The notes under the pieces are model-generated. The model searched no databases, was not told the DNA's origin, and worked only from the letters and a program-made list of their open reading frames with translations. A stretch of DNA of 11,734 nt. It comes from JAPKZH01 sp964537875. GTDB lineage: Bacteria; Acidobacteriota; Aminicenantia; Aminicenantales; UBA4085. Of the stretch, positions 1 to 6,011 are shown one piece after another. Location of the stretch: NCBI GenBank assembly GCA_964537875.1, contig CAZIDN010000092.1, positions 1 to 11,734 of the forward strand, given 5' to 3'. Numbering within the stretch: position 1 is the stretch's first letter; each line of letters starts with the position of its first letter. Made by a program: the position numbers and the translations under genes.

Positions 1-4
1 TCCT

Positions 5-64
5 CCTCCAAGAGTGTCCGGGGCCCCCCTCCGCTATGGGGGCTTCAGGGGCGATACCGACACC
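5..64 (+). repeat. Left copy of a structured inverted element
   Basis: CCTCCAAGAGTGTCCG at 5-20 is the exact reverse complement of 11650-11665. Farther in, CAGGGGCGATACCGACACC (46-64) closely matches the reverse complement of 11608-11627. Between the two blocks lies a GC-rich hairpin (23-28 with 38-43), and GTGTC (14-18) can pair with GACAC (59-63). The element lies about 100 bases upstream of the first gene of the metabolic cluster. It may be a dispersed repeat or a regulatory or structured-RNA element; its outer part is cut by the window edge. Confidence 0.6.
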
Positions 65-106
65 TCTTTGGAATTACATGTTTGAAGATGATTCCAATGG
101 GAGGTC

Positions 107-135
107 TTGGCATAAGAGCCTGTTTTCGTTATACT
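107..135 (+). promoter_or_regulatory. Sigma-70-type promoter of the metabolic cluster
   Basis: TTGGCA (107-112) and TATACT (130-135) are separated by exactly 17 bases, each matching the -35/-10 consensus at 5 of 6 positions. Transcription would start near 142, giving a leader of about 25 bases with a Shine-Dalgarno AAGGGA (154-159) before the GTG at 167. No operator is evident apart from the structured element upstream at 5-64. Confidence 0.6.
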
Positions 136-166
136 TTAAAACTAATCCCAGACAAGGGAAATATCG

Positions 167-1720
167 GTGGCTAGGCTTTACGAGTATCAGGGCAAAAAAC
201 TCCTCAGGGAAGGCGGCATCCGCGTCCCTGAAGGCTCGGTCGCATTTTCGCCTGAGGAAGCCCGGGCGATCGCCGAAAGGATCGGCAAGCCCATCGTTCT
301 CAAAATCCAGGTCTGGCTGACGGGCCGGGCGGGAATGGGTGGCATCCAGTTCGCGGACAATCCCGGACAGGCCGAGGACAAAGCGCGCCAGATGCTCGGG
401 ATGAAAGTCAAAAACTATGTCGTCGACCGAATCCTCGTCGAGGAAAGGCTTAACATCAAATCCGAATATTTCGTGGGCTTAGTCATGGATGACACCAGGA
501 AATGCCCCTTGCTCATTTTCAGCTCGGTCGGAGGCATGGGGATCGAGGAGATCGCCCGTCGGAACCCCGAAAAAATCTCCCGTTTGGCCGTGGATGTCGG
601 CGAGGGCGTGGCCGAGTTCGAGGCTCGCAACCTGGTCCGAAAAGCGGGGCTCGCGGGCAGCGTGATGCTCCAACTGGCCGATCTCTTGACCAAACTCTAT
701 AAAGTGGCGCGGGCCTACGATGCCCGCTCGGCCGAGATCAACCCGCTCGTGCTCACGGCTGAGGAGAGCGTCTATGCCGCGGACTGCCATCTTGTCATCG
801 ATGACTATGCCGTCTTCCGCCATCCCGAGCTGGGGATCGAGGTGGCCAGGGAATTCGATCGGCCGCCGACCGAGCTCGAGAAGATCGCCTACAAGGTTGA
901 AGAAAAGGATTATCGCGGAACATTTTACTTCTTCCAGATGACCGACAGGGTTCCGGAAGGTGATAAATACATCGGGTTCCACGGCGCGGGCGGGGGCGGC
1001 TCGATGATGTCCATGGATGCCGTTCTTAACAAGGGATTCAAGCTGGCCAACTACTGCGACACCAGCGGAAATCCCCCTGCCAGCAAGGTTTATCGGGCGG
1101 CCAAGATCATCCTCTCCCAACCCGGGATCCGCGGCTATTTTGCTTCGGGCTCGGGTGTCGCCAGCCAAGAGCAGTATCATTCGGCGCGGGGCATGGTCAA
1201 GGCCTTTCGCGAAGAAAATCTCAGGATTCCGGCGGTCATCCGATTGGGCGGGAATTTTGAAGAGGAGGCGATCCGCATCCTCGGTGCGTATCTCAAGGAC
1301 CTGTCGGCAAGAGTCGAGGGCTACGGCCGGGAGGATTCTCCGGAATTTTGCGCGAAAAGGCTGGAAGAGCTCATCGCCGAAAACAAAGAGGCCTTACACA
1401 TTGTCCAGCCGATTGCGGATCCGCAAATTCCGAAAGACGCCTATGCTTTTAGCACGCTGACGGGGCGGCTTTCGATTGACCACCGGAAATGCGCGGCCTG
1501 TCAGACAAAAGGCTGCGTCGGGGCCTGCGCCCCGAAGATCCTCAAACTGGAAGCGGAGAAGCCCGTGTTGGCGATCCCGGTCGAGGACGCCAGGAAGGGC
1601 AAGTGCACGGAATGCCTGGCCTGCGAGATTTTCTGCACCTACCACGAGCAGAAGGCGATCTTCATTCATCTGCCGATCCCGGGCTTGAAAGAATACCGCG
1701 AGAAAATTTTAATAGGATAA
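167..1720 (+). CDS. Acyl-CoA (citryl-/succinyl-CoA-type) synthetase beta subunit fused to a ferredoxin-like domain
   Basis: ATP-dependent carboxylate-CoA ligase subunit, cytosolic. Residues 1-220 are an ATP-grasp domain like SucC: N-terminal LYEYQGKKLL, K46, the GR loop at 53-54, E100, and the metal site EINP (190-193) with D206. Residues 268-375 are the CoA-ligase fold. ANY..SG (294-301) looks more like ATP-citrate lyase than like SucC, but the Arg that binds citrate in human ATP-citrate lyase appears to be Leu360 in an alignment by eye. Residues 434-517 are an extra domain with cysteines 442, 445, 450, 454 and 480, 483, 486, 490, able to hold two [4Fe-4S] clusters. SucC is about 390 residues, so this extension makes up the excess length of the 517-residue protein. 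The start is GTG at 167 with AAGGGA seven bases upstream. The alpha subunit follows. Citryl-CoA synthetase large subunit is my preferred role; succinyl-CoA or another acyl-CoA is possible. Confidence 0.88.
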   Translation: MARLYEYQGKKLLREGGIRVPEGSVAFSPEEARAIAERIGKPIVLKIQVWLTGRAGMGGIQFADNPGQAEDKARQMLGMKVKNYVVDRILVEERLNIKSEYFVGLVMDDTRKCPLLIFSSVGGMGIEEIARRNPEKISRLAVDVGEGVAEFEARNLVRKAGLAGSVMLQLADLLTKLYKVARAYDARSAEINPLVLTAEESVYAADCHLVIDDYAVFRHPELGIEVAREFDRPPTELEKIAYKVEEKDYRGTFYFFQMTDRVPEGDKYIGFHGAGGGGSMMSMDAVLNKGFKLANYCDTSGNPPASKVYRAAKIILSQPGIRGYFASGSGVASQEQYHSARGMVKAFREENLRIPAVIRLGGNFEEEAIRILGAYLKDLSARVEGYGREDSPEFCAKRLEELIAENKEALHIVQPIADPQIPKDAYAFSTLTGRLSIDHRKCAACQTKGCVGACAPKILKLEAEKPVLAIPVEDARKGKCTECLACEIFCTYHEQKAIFIHLPIPGLKEYREKILIG

Positions 1721-1721
1721 A

Positions 1722-1765
1722 GAATGGGGTCATATAGAATGGGATCAATCATAAGAATGGGGTCA
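1722..1765 (+). repeat. Three GAATGGGRTCA copies leading into a palindrome
   Basis: GAATGGGGTCA occurs at 1722-1732 and 1755-1765, with GAATGGGATCA at 1737-1747. The same end sequence starts the palindrome at 2742. The copies look like repeated end sequences of a small mobile or REP-like element. Confidence 0.6.
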
Positions 1766-1808
1766 AAGCTACTTTTTACGCGAATGCGTAAAAAGTAGCT
1801 TTGACCCC
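1759..1808. repeat. Perfect 23-bp palindrome with 4-base loop (REP-like)
   Basis: The left arm (1759-1781) begins GGGGTCAAAGC. The right arm (1786-1808) is its exact reverse complement, and the loop is GAAT. There is no T-run after it on either strand, so it is not a standard terminator. It lies between the beta and alpha synthetase genes and would make a very stable RNA hairpin in the polycistronic message. The ends are shared with the element at 2746-2818. REP or MITE origin is inferred. Confidence 0.85.
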
Positions 1809-1834
1809 GATGAGAGATTGACCCCGATGAGAGA
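1801..1834 (+). repeat. Exact tandem duplication of a 17-base unit
   Basis: TTGACCCCGATGAGAGA occurs at 1801-1817 and again directly at 1818-1834. The first copy forms part of the right arm of the palindrome. The second supplies the only purine-rich stretch before the ATG at 1840, so the duplication directly shapes the translation start of the alpha subunit. Confidence 0.85.
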
Positions 1835-1839
1835 ATACT

Positions 1840-2733
1840 ATGGCGATCCTGGTCGATGAAAAATCAAGGGTGATCATCCAGGGCATCACCGGCCGCGAAG
1901 GCATGGCCCGGGCCCAGCTGATGAAGGATTACGGGACAAACGTCGTCGCCGGCGTAACGCCGGGCCGCGGCGGCCAGGATGTCTATGGGATTCCTGTCTA
2001 TGATTCGGTCGAGGAAAGTTGGGAAAAGCAGGGCCGCATCGATATCAGCGTGATCTTCATCCCGGCCGCCCTTGTCAAAAACGCGGCCCTGGAAGCTATG
2101 GCGGCCGGCGTCAAGCTCCTGGTCATCGTCCCCGACCGGGTTCCGATCTACGATGTCCTGGAGATTGCCCGTGTCGCCAAAGCGAAGGGCGCCCGTTTTG
2201 TCGGGCCCAACACGCTCGGCCTCCTTTCCCCGGGGAAAGCCGTCCTCGGCATGATCGGCGGCCGGGCCCAGCGGGCCCGGGAATGGTTCAAGCCGGGCGC
2301 CATCGGCGTTAGCTCCAGGAGCGGCGGTATGACCTCCGCCATTTCCTATTATCTGACGCAGGCGGGGCTGGGGCAGAGCTCAATCATCCACGTCGGTGGC
2401 GATGCGATCGTCGGGCTCTCGCATCCTGAGATCATGGAGCTTTATGAGCAGGATGAACAGACCAAGGTCGTGGCCATGTTCGGGGAGATCGGGACGACCC
2501 AAGAGGAGCGGGTGGCGGACCTGATCGAAGCCCATCGCTTCACCAAGCCGCTCATCGCCTTCATCGGCGGCAAGGCGGCCAAGTCTGGGACGCGCTTTTC
2601 CCATGCCGGAGCGATCGTCGAAGGAACGCGTGGATCCTATGAGACAAAAGTAAAGAGGCTGCGCGACGTCGGTGCCCATGTCGTGGATTCGATCTTCGAT
2701 ATCCCCAAAAAAGCAAAGGAACTATTAAAATAG
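1840..2733 (+). CDS. Acyl-CoA (citryl-/succinyl-CoA-type) synthetase alpha subunit
   Basis: CoA-binding, phospho-histidine subunit that pairs with the preceding beta subunit. The family mechanism is ATP-dependent phosphorylation of a histidine, formation of an acyl phosphate and transfer to CoA. Residues 1-110 are the CoA-binding Rossmann domain, with GITGREG at 15-21. Residues 150-297 are the ligase domain. The phosphorylated histidine is H255 in SHAGAIVEG, equivalent to H246 of E. coli SucD. The length of 297 residues is normal for SucD and for the small subunit of citryl-CoA synthetase, and it lacks the citrate-synthase domain that follows in AclB; that part is encoded separately by the next gene. 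The ATG at 1840 has only a weak ribosome site (AGAG) in a repeat-derived leader. The general function is certain and the acyl substrate is not. Confidence 0.9.
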   Translation: MAILVDEKSRVIIQGITGREGMARAQLMKDYGTNVVAGVTPGRGGQDVYGIPVYDSVEESWEKQGRIDISVIFIPAALVKNAALEAMAAGVKLLVIVPDRVPIYDVLEIARVAKAKGARFVGPNTLGLLSPGKAVLGMIGGRAQRAREWFKPGAIGVSSRSGGMTSAISYYLTQAGLGQSSIIHVGGDAIVGLSHPEIMELYEQDEQTKVVAMFGEIGTTQEERVADLIEAHRFTKPLIAFIGGKAAKSGTRFSHAGAIVEGTRGSYETKVKRLRDVGAHVVDSIFDIPKKAKELLK

Positions 2734-2745
2734 AATAGATAGAAT

Positions 2746-2818
2746 GGGGTCAAACCTACTCGTTACGCACTTTCTCGGGGAGATTTTTACGGAGTGCGTA
2801 ATGAGTAGGTTTGACCCC
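2746..2818. repeat. Second GGGGTCA palindrome (26-bp arms, 21-base loop)
   Basis: The left arm (2746-2771) and right arm (2793-2818) are reverse complements except at one position, which would be a G-U pair in RNA. It shares its GAATGGGGTCAAA left end and TTTGACCCCGA right end with the element at 1759-1808, but the central sequence differs. It lies between the alpha subunit and the lyase gene. No T-run follows it. The lyase ribosome site AAGGAG (2849-2854) lies beyond it. Confidence 0.8.
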
Positions 2819-2861
2819 GAAGAATAAGGCGCCTCGCAACGAGAGAGTAAGGAGTGTCTCA

Positions 2862-3641
2862 ATGGCCGAAGAAAAATGGAAGACGGCGATCACCGATGTC
2901 AAGCCCAACAGGATCGTCATGCGCGGATATCCCGCGGACGAGCTGATGGGAAAGATTTCTTTCGCCCAGGCCATCTACTTGATCCTTAAAGGAGAGTTGC
3001 CATCGTCCCAGGTCGGCAGGCTCATCGACGCCATTTTTGTCTCGTCCGTCGATCACGGTGCCAGCCCGCCCTCAGTCCTTGCCGCCCGCACCGTGGCCTC
3101 GACAGGGGCCGAACTCAACTCCGCCATCGCCGCCGGCGTCCTGGCCATCTCCAGGTTTCATGGCGGCGCCATCGAGGAAGGCATGCGGCTCTTTTTGGAG
3201 ATCGGCAAGAAAGTCGATGGCCAAGGGGGCAGCGAAGAAAAGGCGATTCAGGAAGCGCTTGACGAGATGAAAGCCAAGGGAAAGCGGGTCTCCGGATTCG
3301 GCCACCGCCTGCATACCAAGGACCCGAGGACGGCTAAGCTCTTCGCCTTGGCCGAGGAGTTGGGCCTCGCCGGAAAGCATGTCCGGATCGCCCGCGGCGT
3401 GGAAAAGGCTTTGGCCGGACAGATGGGCAAGCTTCTCCCCATAAACGTGGACGGCGCCATCGCGGCGCTCCTCTGCGACCTGGGCATTCCGCCCGAGATC
3501 GGAAACGCCTTTTTCATCATCTCCCGCGTTCCGGGGCTTGTCGCCCACATTCATGAAGAAAAAACTCGGATGAAGCCGATGCGAAAGATCGACCCGGAAA
3601 ACTATGAATACGACGGGCCGTCTGAAAGGAAGATCCAATGA
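2862..3641 (+). CDS. Citrate-synthase-fold lyase, citryl-CoA lyase type
   Basis: A 259-residue, short citrate-synthase-family protein, matching the size of citryl-CoA lyase and of the C-terminal domain of ATP-citrate lyase rather than full citrate synthase (about 370-430). Catalytic positions are present: H65 in VDHGAS, H148-R149 in GFGHR, R156 in KDPR, D197 in NVDG and R222 in ISR. VDHG and the FHGG at 99-102 resemble ATP-citrate lyase. The expected reaction is reversible cleavage of citryl-CoA to acetyl-CoA and oxaloacetate; propionyl-CoA (methylcitryl-CoA) is an alternative. The ATG at 2862 is chosen because AAGGAG lies seven bases upstream; an upstream in-frame ATG-less extension would run into the palindrome. 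It overlaps the next gene by four bases (ATGA). It works logically downstream of the two synthetase subunits. Confidence 0.88.
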   Translation: MAEEKWKTAITDVKPNRIVMRGYPADELMGKISFAQAIYLILKGELPSSQVGRLIDAIFVSSVDHGASPPSVLAARTVASTGAELNSAIAAGVLAISRFHGGAIEEGMRLFLEIGKKVDGQGGSEEKAIQEALDEMKAKGKRVSGFGHRLHTKDPRTAKLFALAEELGLAGKHVRIARGVEKALAGQMGKLLPINVDGAIAALLCDLGIPPEIGNAFFIISRVPGLVAHIHEEKTRMKPMRKIDPENYEYDGPSERKIQ

Positions 3642-4174
3642 TAAAAGATATGGTCAAGCTCATTCCGGAGATCGGACTCATCAAGGAGGCCAATCTCAGG
3701 GACCTGACCCGGAAAGTCTGGGAGGAGGCCATGGAACGGGGAGGTTGGACGCCCGAAGATCTGGAGAAGATGCCGTTCACCCTTCTCATCAAAAAGACCG
3801 AGGTCAATATTATCGAGCATACCCGAGCGGTGACGCTCGCGGCCCTGAAGATTGCCGAAGTCTTGATCCAGGAATATCAAGAGAGGATCGCCATCAACAT
3901 GGATTATCTGTTGTCAGGCGCCATACTCCATGATGTCGGGAAGCTGTTCGAGTACAAGCGGGAAAAAGGGATTTTTGTCAAAAGCCGCGAGGGCGACCTG
4001 CTCCGCCATCCGATCTCCGGGGCCGCGTTCGCTTTCAAGCACGGGCTTCCGGAGGATGTCCTTCACATCATCGCCGCCCATTCCAAGGAGGGCGACGGCT
4101 CGCGCCGGACGATCGAGGCCATCATCGTCAACCACGCCGATTTCGTCAACTTCGATGTCTTTAAAGAATCATGA
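3638..4174 (+). CDS. HD-domain protein, putative phosphohydrolase
   Basis: 178 residues with the HD metal-binding signature: H61 (EHTRAV), H98-D99 (ILHDVGK), H124 (RHPISG), H148 (AAHS) and H166..D168 (NHADF). These residues can hold one or two metal ions, and family members hydrolyse phosphate esters, often nucleotides. No GGDEF, RelA or DNA-binding part is present, and there is no signal peptide or membrane segment. Its ATG overlaps the lyase stop codon (ATGA), with AAGGA upstream, so translation is coupled to the lyase. The position inside a tricarboxylate cluster suggests a regulatory or metabolite-repair role, but no substrate can be deduced. Confidence 0.85.
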   Translation: MIKDMVKLIPEIGLIKEANLRDLTRKVWEEAMERGGWTPEDLEKMPFTLLIKKTEVNIIEHTRAVTLAALKIAEVLIQEYQERIAINMDYLLSGAILHDVGKLFEYKREKGIFVKSREGDLLRHPISGAAFAFKHGLPEDVLHIIAAHSKEGDGSRRTIEAIIVNHADFVNFDVFKES

Positions 4175-4188
4175 TCGGGGTCAAACCT
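4175..4188 (+). repeat. Solitary half of the GGGGTCA palindrome
   Basis: ATCGGGGTCAAACCT (4174-4188, beginning within the preceding stop codon) is the reverse complement of the right end of the palindromes at 1759 and 2746 (AGGTTTGACCCCGA). No partner arm follows. It is probably a remnant or half-insertion in the third sizeable gap of the cluster. Confidence 0.55.
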
Positions 4189-4206
4189 CAACATTTAACA
4201 TATAAT
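4178..4206 (+). promoter_or_regulatory. Possible internal promoter
   Basis: A perfect -10 hexamer TATAAT lies at 4201-4206. At 17-base spacing the -35 would be GGGTCA (4178-4183), matching only 3 of 6 and lying in the repeat remnant. It could allow the dehydratase/dehydrogenase genes to be expressed separately. The call rests almost entirely on the -10. Confidence 0.3.
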
Positions 4207-4236
4207 AAGGTCATGAGAATTGCTTGGGAGTAACGA

Positions 4237-5490
4237 GTGGGCCAGACATTTTCAGAAAAAATATTGGGTAAGAAAGCCGGGAAAAAGGTCAAGGCCGGAG
4301 AGGTAATCACGGTCTCTCCAGATTATTACCTCTCTCATGACAACGCCTCGGCCATCATCGGCGAATTCAAGAAACTCGGCGTTCGAGCCGTCAAAGCCCC
4401 TAGTAAGATCGTCATCATCCTGGACCATATCGTCCCGGCCGCGGCCGAGAAATACGCCCAGAACCACAAGATCATCCGTGAGTTCGTGGCCGAGCAGCAC
4501 ATCCTGAACTTTTTTGATATCCAGCACGGCGTCTGCCACCAAGTTCTCTCGGAGGCGAGCTTCGCCCTTCCGGGCAAAGTGATCATGGGCAGCGATTCCC
4601 ACACGACGACCTACGGCGCGTTCGGCGCCTTCTCCGCCGGCGTCGGCCGGACCGAGGTCGCCAGCATCTGGGCGACCGATGAGATCTGGCTCAGGGTGCC
4701 GGAGACGCTGAAGATCGAGCTTTCCGGAAAGCTCGGCCGCGGCATCTCCGCCAAGGATGTCATTTTGAAGGTCATCGGCGACCACGGCGCCGACCGGGCC
4801 AATTACATGGCGGTCGAATTCACGGGCAGCGCCTCCCGGGATTTCAGCCTGGCCTCTCGGATGGTCCTGGCCAACATGGCCGCCGAAATGGGCGCCAAGA
4901 ACGGCTATTTCGAGCCGGACGAAAAAACGCTGGGCTGGCTCGAGAAAAGAGCCAGGGCGGATTACGACATCGTGACCTCCGATGCGGATGCCGTCTATGA
5001 AGCTGTTTTGAGCTATGACGTTTCGGGGATCGAGCCCCAGGTGGCCTGCCCTCATACCGTTGACAACGTGAAGCCGGTCACCGCCGTCGAGGGCAAAAAA
5101 TTCCAACAAGCCCTGATCGGCACTTGCACGAACGGCCGCTTGGAGGACCTGGAGGTCGCCGCTAAAATCCTGAAAGGAAAGAAGATCCATCCTCATGTCC
5201 GGGCGCTTGTTCTTCCCGCCTCACGAGAGGTCTACCTCGAAGCCCTCAAAAAAGGCATCCTGGAAGTCTTATCCGAGGCCGGCTGCGTCATCCTCAACCC
5301 GGGCTGCGGCCCCTGCCTCGGCGCCCACGAGGGCATCCTGGCCCCCGGCGAGGTCGTCCTCAGCACGTCCAACCGCAATTTCAAAGGCCGGATGGGAAGC
5401 AGGGATTCGGAGATCTTTCTGGCCTCGCCGGCCACGGTCGCCGCGTCCGCGCTTGAAGGACAAATCACGGACCCGAGGAAGTACCCATGA
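4237..5490 (+). CDS. Aconitase-family hydro-lyase large subunit (LeuC/homoaconitase type), copy 1
   Basis: 417-residue iron-sulfur subunit of the two-part aconitase/isopropylmalate dehydratase family, which moves a hydroxyl group through an unsaturated acid. The [4Fe-4S] ligands are C297 (GTCTNGR), C357 and C360 (NPGCGPC). Active-site motifs are intact: D63-H64 (LDHIVP), H101 (GVCHQV) and D120-S121-H122 (SDSHT). The start is GTG at 4237 with GGGAG six bases upstream. The gene overlaps its small subunit by four bases. With a citrate-forming or -cleaving module upstream and an isocitrate-dehydrogenase-like gene downstream, citrate/isocitrate interconversion is the likeliest role. Isopropylmalate, citramalate, homoaconitate or methylcitrate cannot be excluded; no leuA-type synthase is present here. 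Confidence 0.88.
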   Translation: MGQTFSEKILGKKAGKKVKAGEVITVSPDYYLSHDNASAIIGEFKKLGVRAVKAPSKIVIILDHIVPAAAEKYAQNHKIIREFVAEQHILNFFDIQHGVCHQVLSEASFALPGKVIMGSDSHTTTYGAFGAFSAGVGRTEVASIWATDEIWLRVPETLKIELSGKLGRGISAKDVILKVIGDHGADRANYMAVEFTGSASRDFSLASRMVLANMAAEMGAKNGYFEPDEKTLGWLEKRARADYDIVTSDADAVYEAVLSYDVSGIEPQVACPHTVDNVKPVTAVEGKKFQQALIGTCTNGRLEDLEVAAKILKGKKIHPHVRALVLPASREVYLEALKKGILEVLSEAGCVILNPGCGPCLGAHEGILAPGEVVLSTSNRNFKGRMGSRDSEIFLASPATVAASALEGQITDPRKYP

Positions 5491-5987
5491 AAAAAGGAAA
5501 GGTCTGGAAATACGGGGACGACGTCAACACCGACGTCATCTTTCCCGGGAAATACACGTACACGCTCATGGAGCCGCCGGAGATGGCCAGGCACGCCCTC
5601 GAAGACCTGGATCCTGAGTTCGCCCTGAAGGTCAAGCCCGGCGATGTGATTGTCGCCGGGAAAAATTTCGGCTGCGGGAGCTCCAGAGAGCAGGCCGCCG
5701 CCTGCCTGAAAGCGGCCGGTGTCCAGGCCGTGATCGCCAAGTCGTTCGCCCGGATCTATTTCCGGAACGCCATCAACCTCGGCCTGCCCGTGCTTCAGTC
5801 TGAAGAGGCGTCGGACAATCTCAGGGCGGGAGACGAGGTCGAGATTGATTTTGCAGGGGGAACGATCATGGCCGGCGAGAAAACCTATAAATTCCCGCCT
5901 CTCCCGGATTCGGTCATCGGCATTTTGGAAGCTGGCGGCCTGATCGAATACACAAAGAAAAAACTGCAAAACCAAGCGAAAACCTGA
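5487..5987 (+). CDS. Aconitase-family hydro-lyase small subunit (LeuD type), copy 1
   Basis: 166 residues, the normal size for archaeal-type LeuD or homoaconitase small subunits. The swivel-domain active-site motif NFGCGSSRE (60-68) contains the catalytic Ser and Arg, followed by SFARIYFRNA. The substrate-selecting loop after VNTDVIFPGK reads YTYT (23-26). Methanogen homoaconitase has YLRT and isopropylmalate isomerase YLV-type loops at this site, so the residue type does not settle the substrate. It overlaps the large subunit gene by four bases (ATGA) and has GAGGAA upstream, so the two are made together. It is followed after 24 bases by the dehydrogenase. Confidence 0.87.
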   Translation: MKKGKVWKYGDDVNTDVIFPGKYTYTLMEPPEMARHALEDLDPEFALKVKPGDVIVAGKNFGCGSSREQAAACLKAAGVQAVIAKSFARIYFRNAINLGLPVLQSEEASDNLRAGDEVEIDFAGGTIMAGEKTYKFPPLPDSVIGILEAGGLIEYTKKKLQNQAKT

Positions 5988-6011
5988 TCCGCAATAAAAA
6001 AGGAGTCGCAT

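Noticed and set aside
36..320. A 94-codon open frame at the left end
   Set aside because: It overlaps the synthetase N-terminus in another frame, its start lies in the structured element, and its composition is not protein-like.
1759..1808. Intrinsic terminator between the synthetase subunit genes
   Set aside because: The hairpin is strong but has no T-run on either side. It also lies between two subunits of one enzyme, where termination would be unexpected.
1722..2818. A CRISPR array
   Set aside because: The repeats are palindromic elements separated by whole genes, not short regularly spaced direct repeats with unique spacers, and no cas gene is seen.
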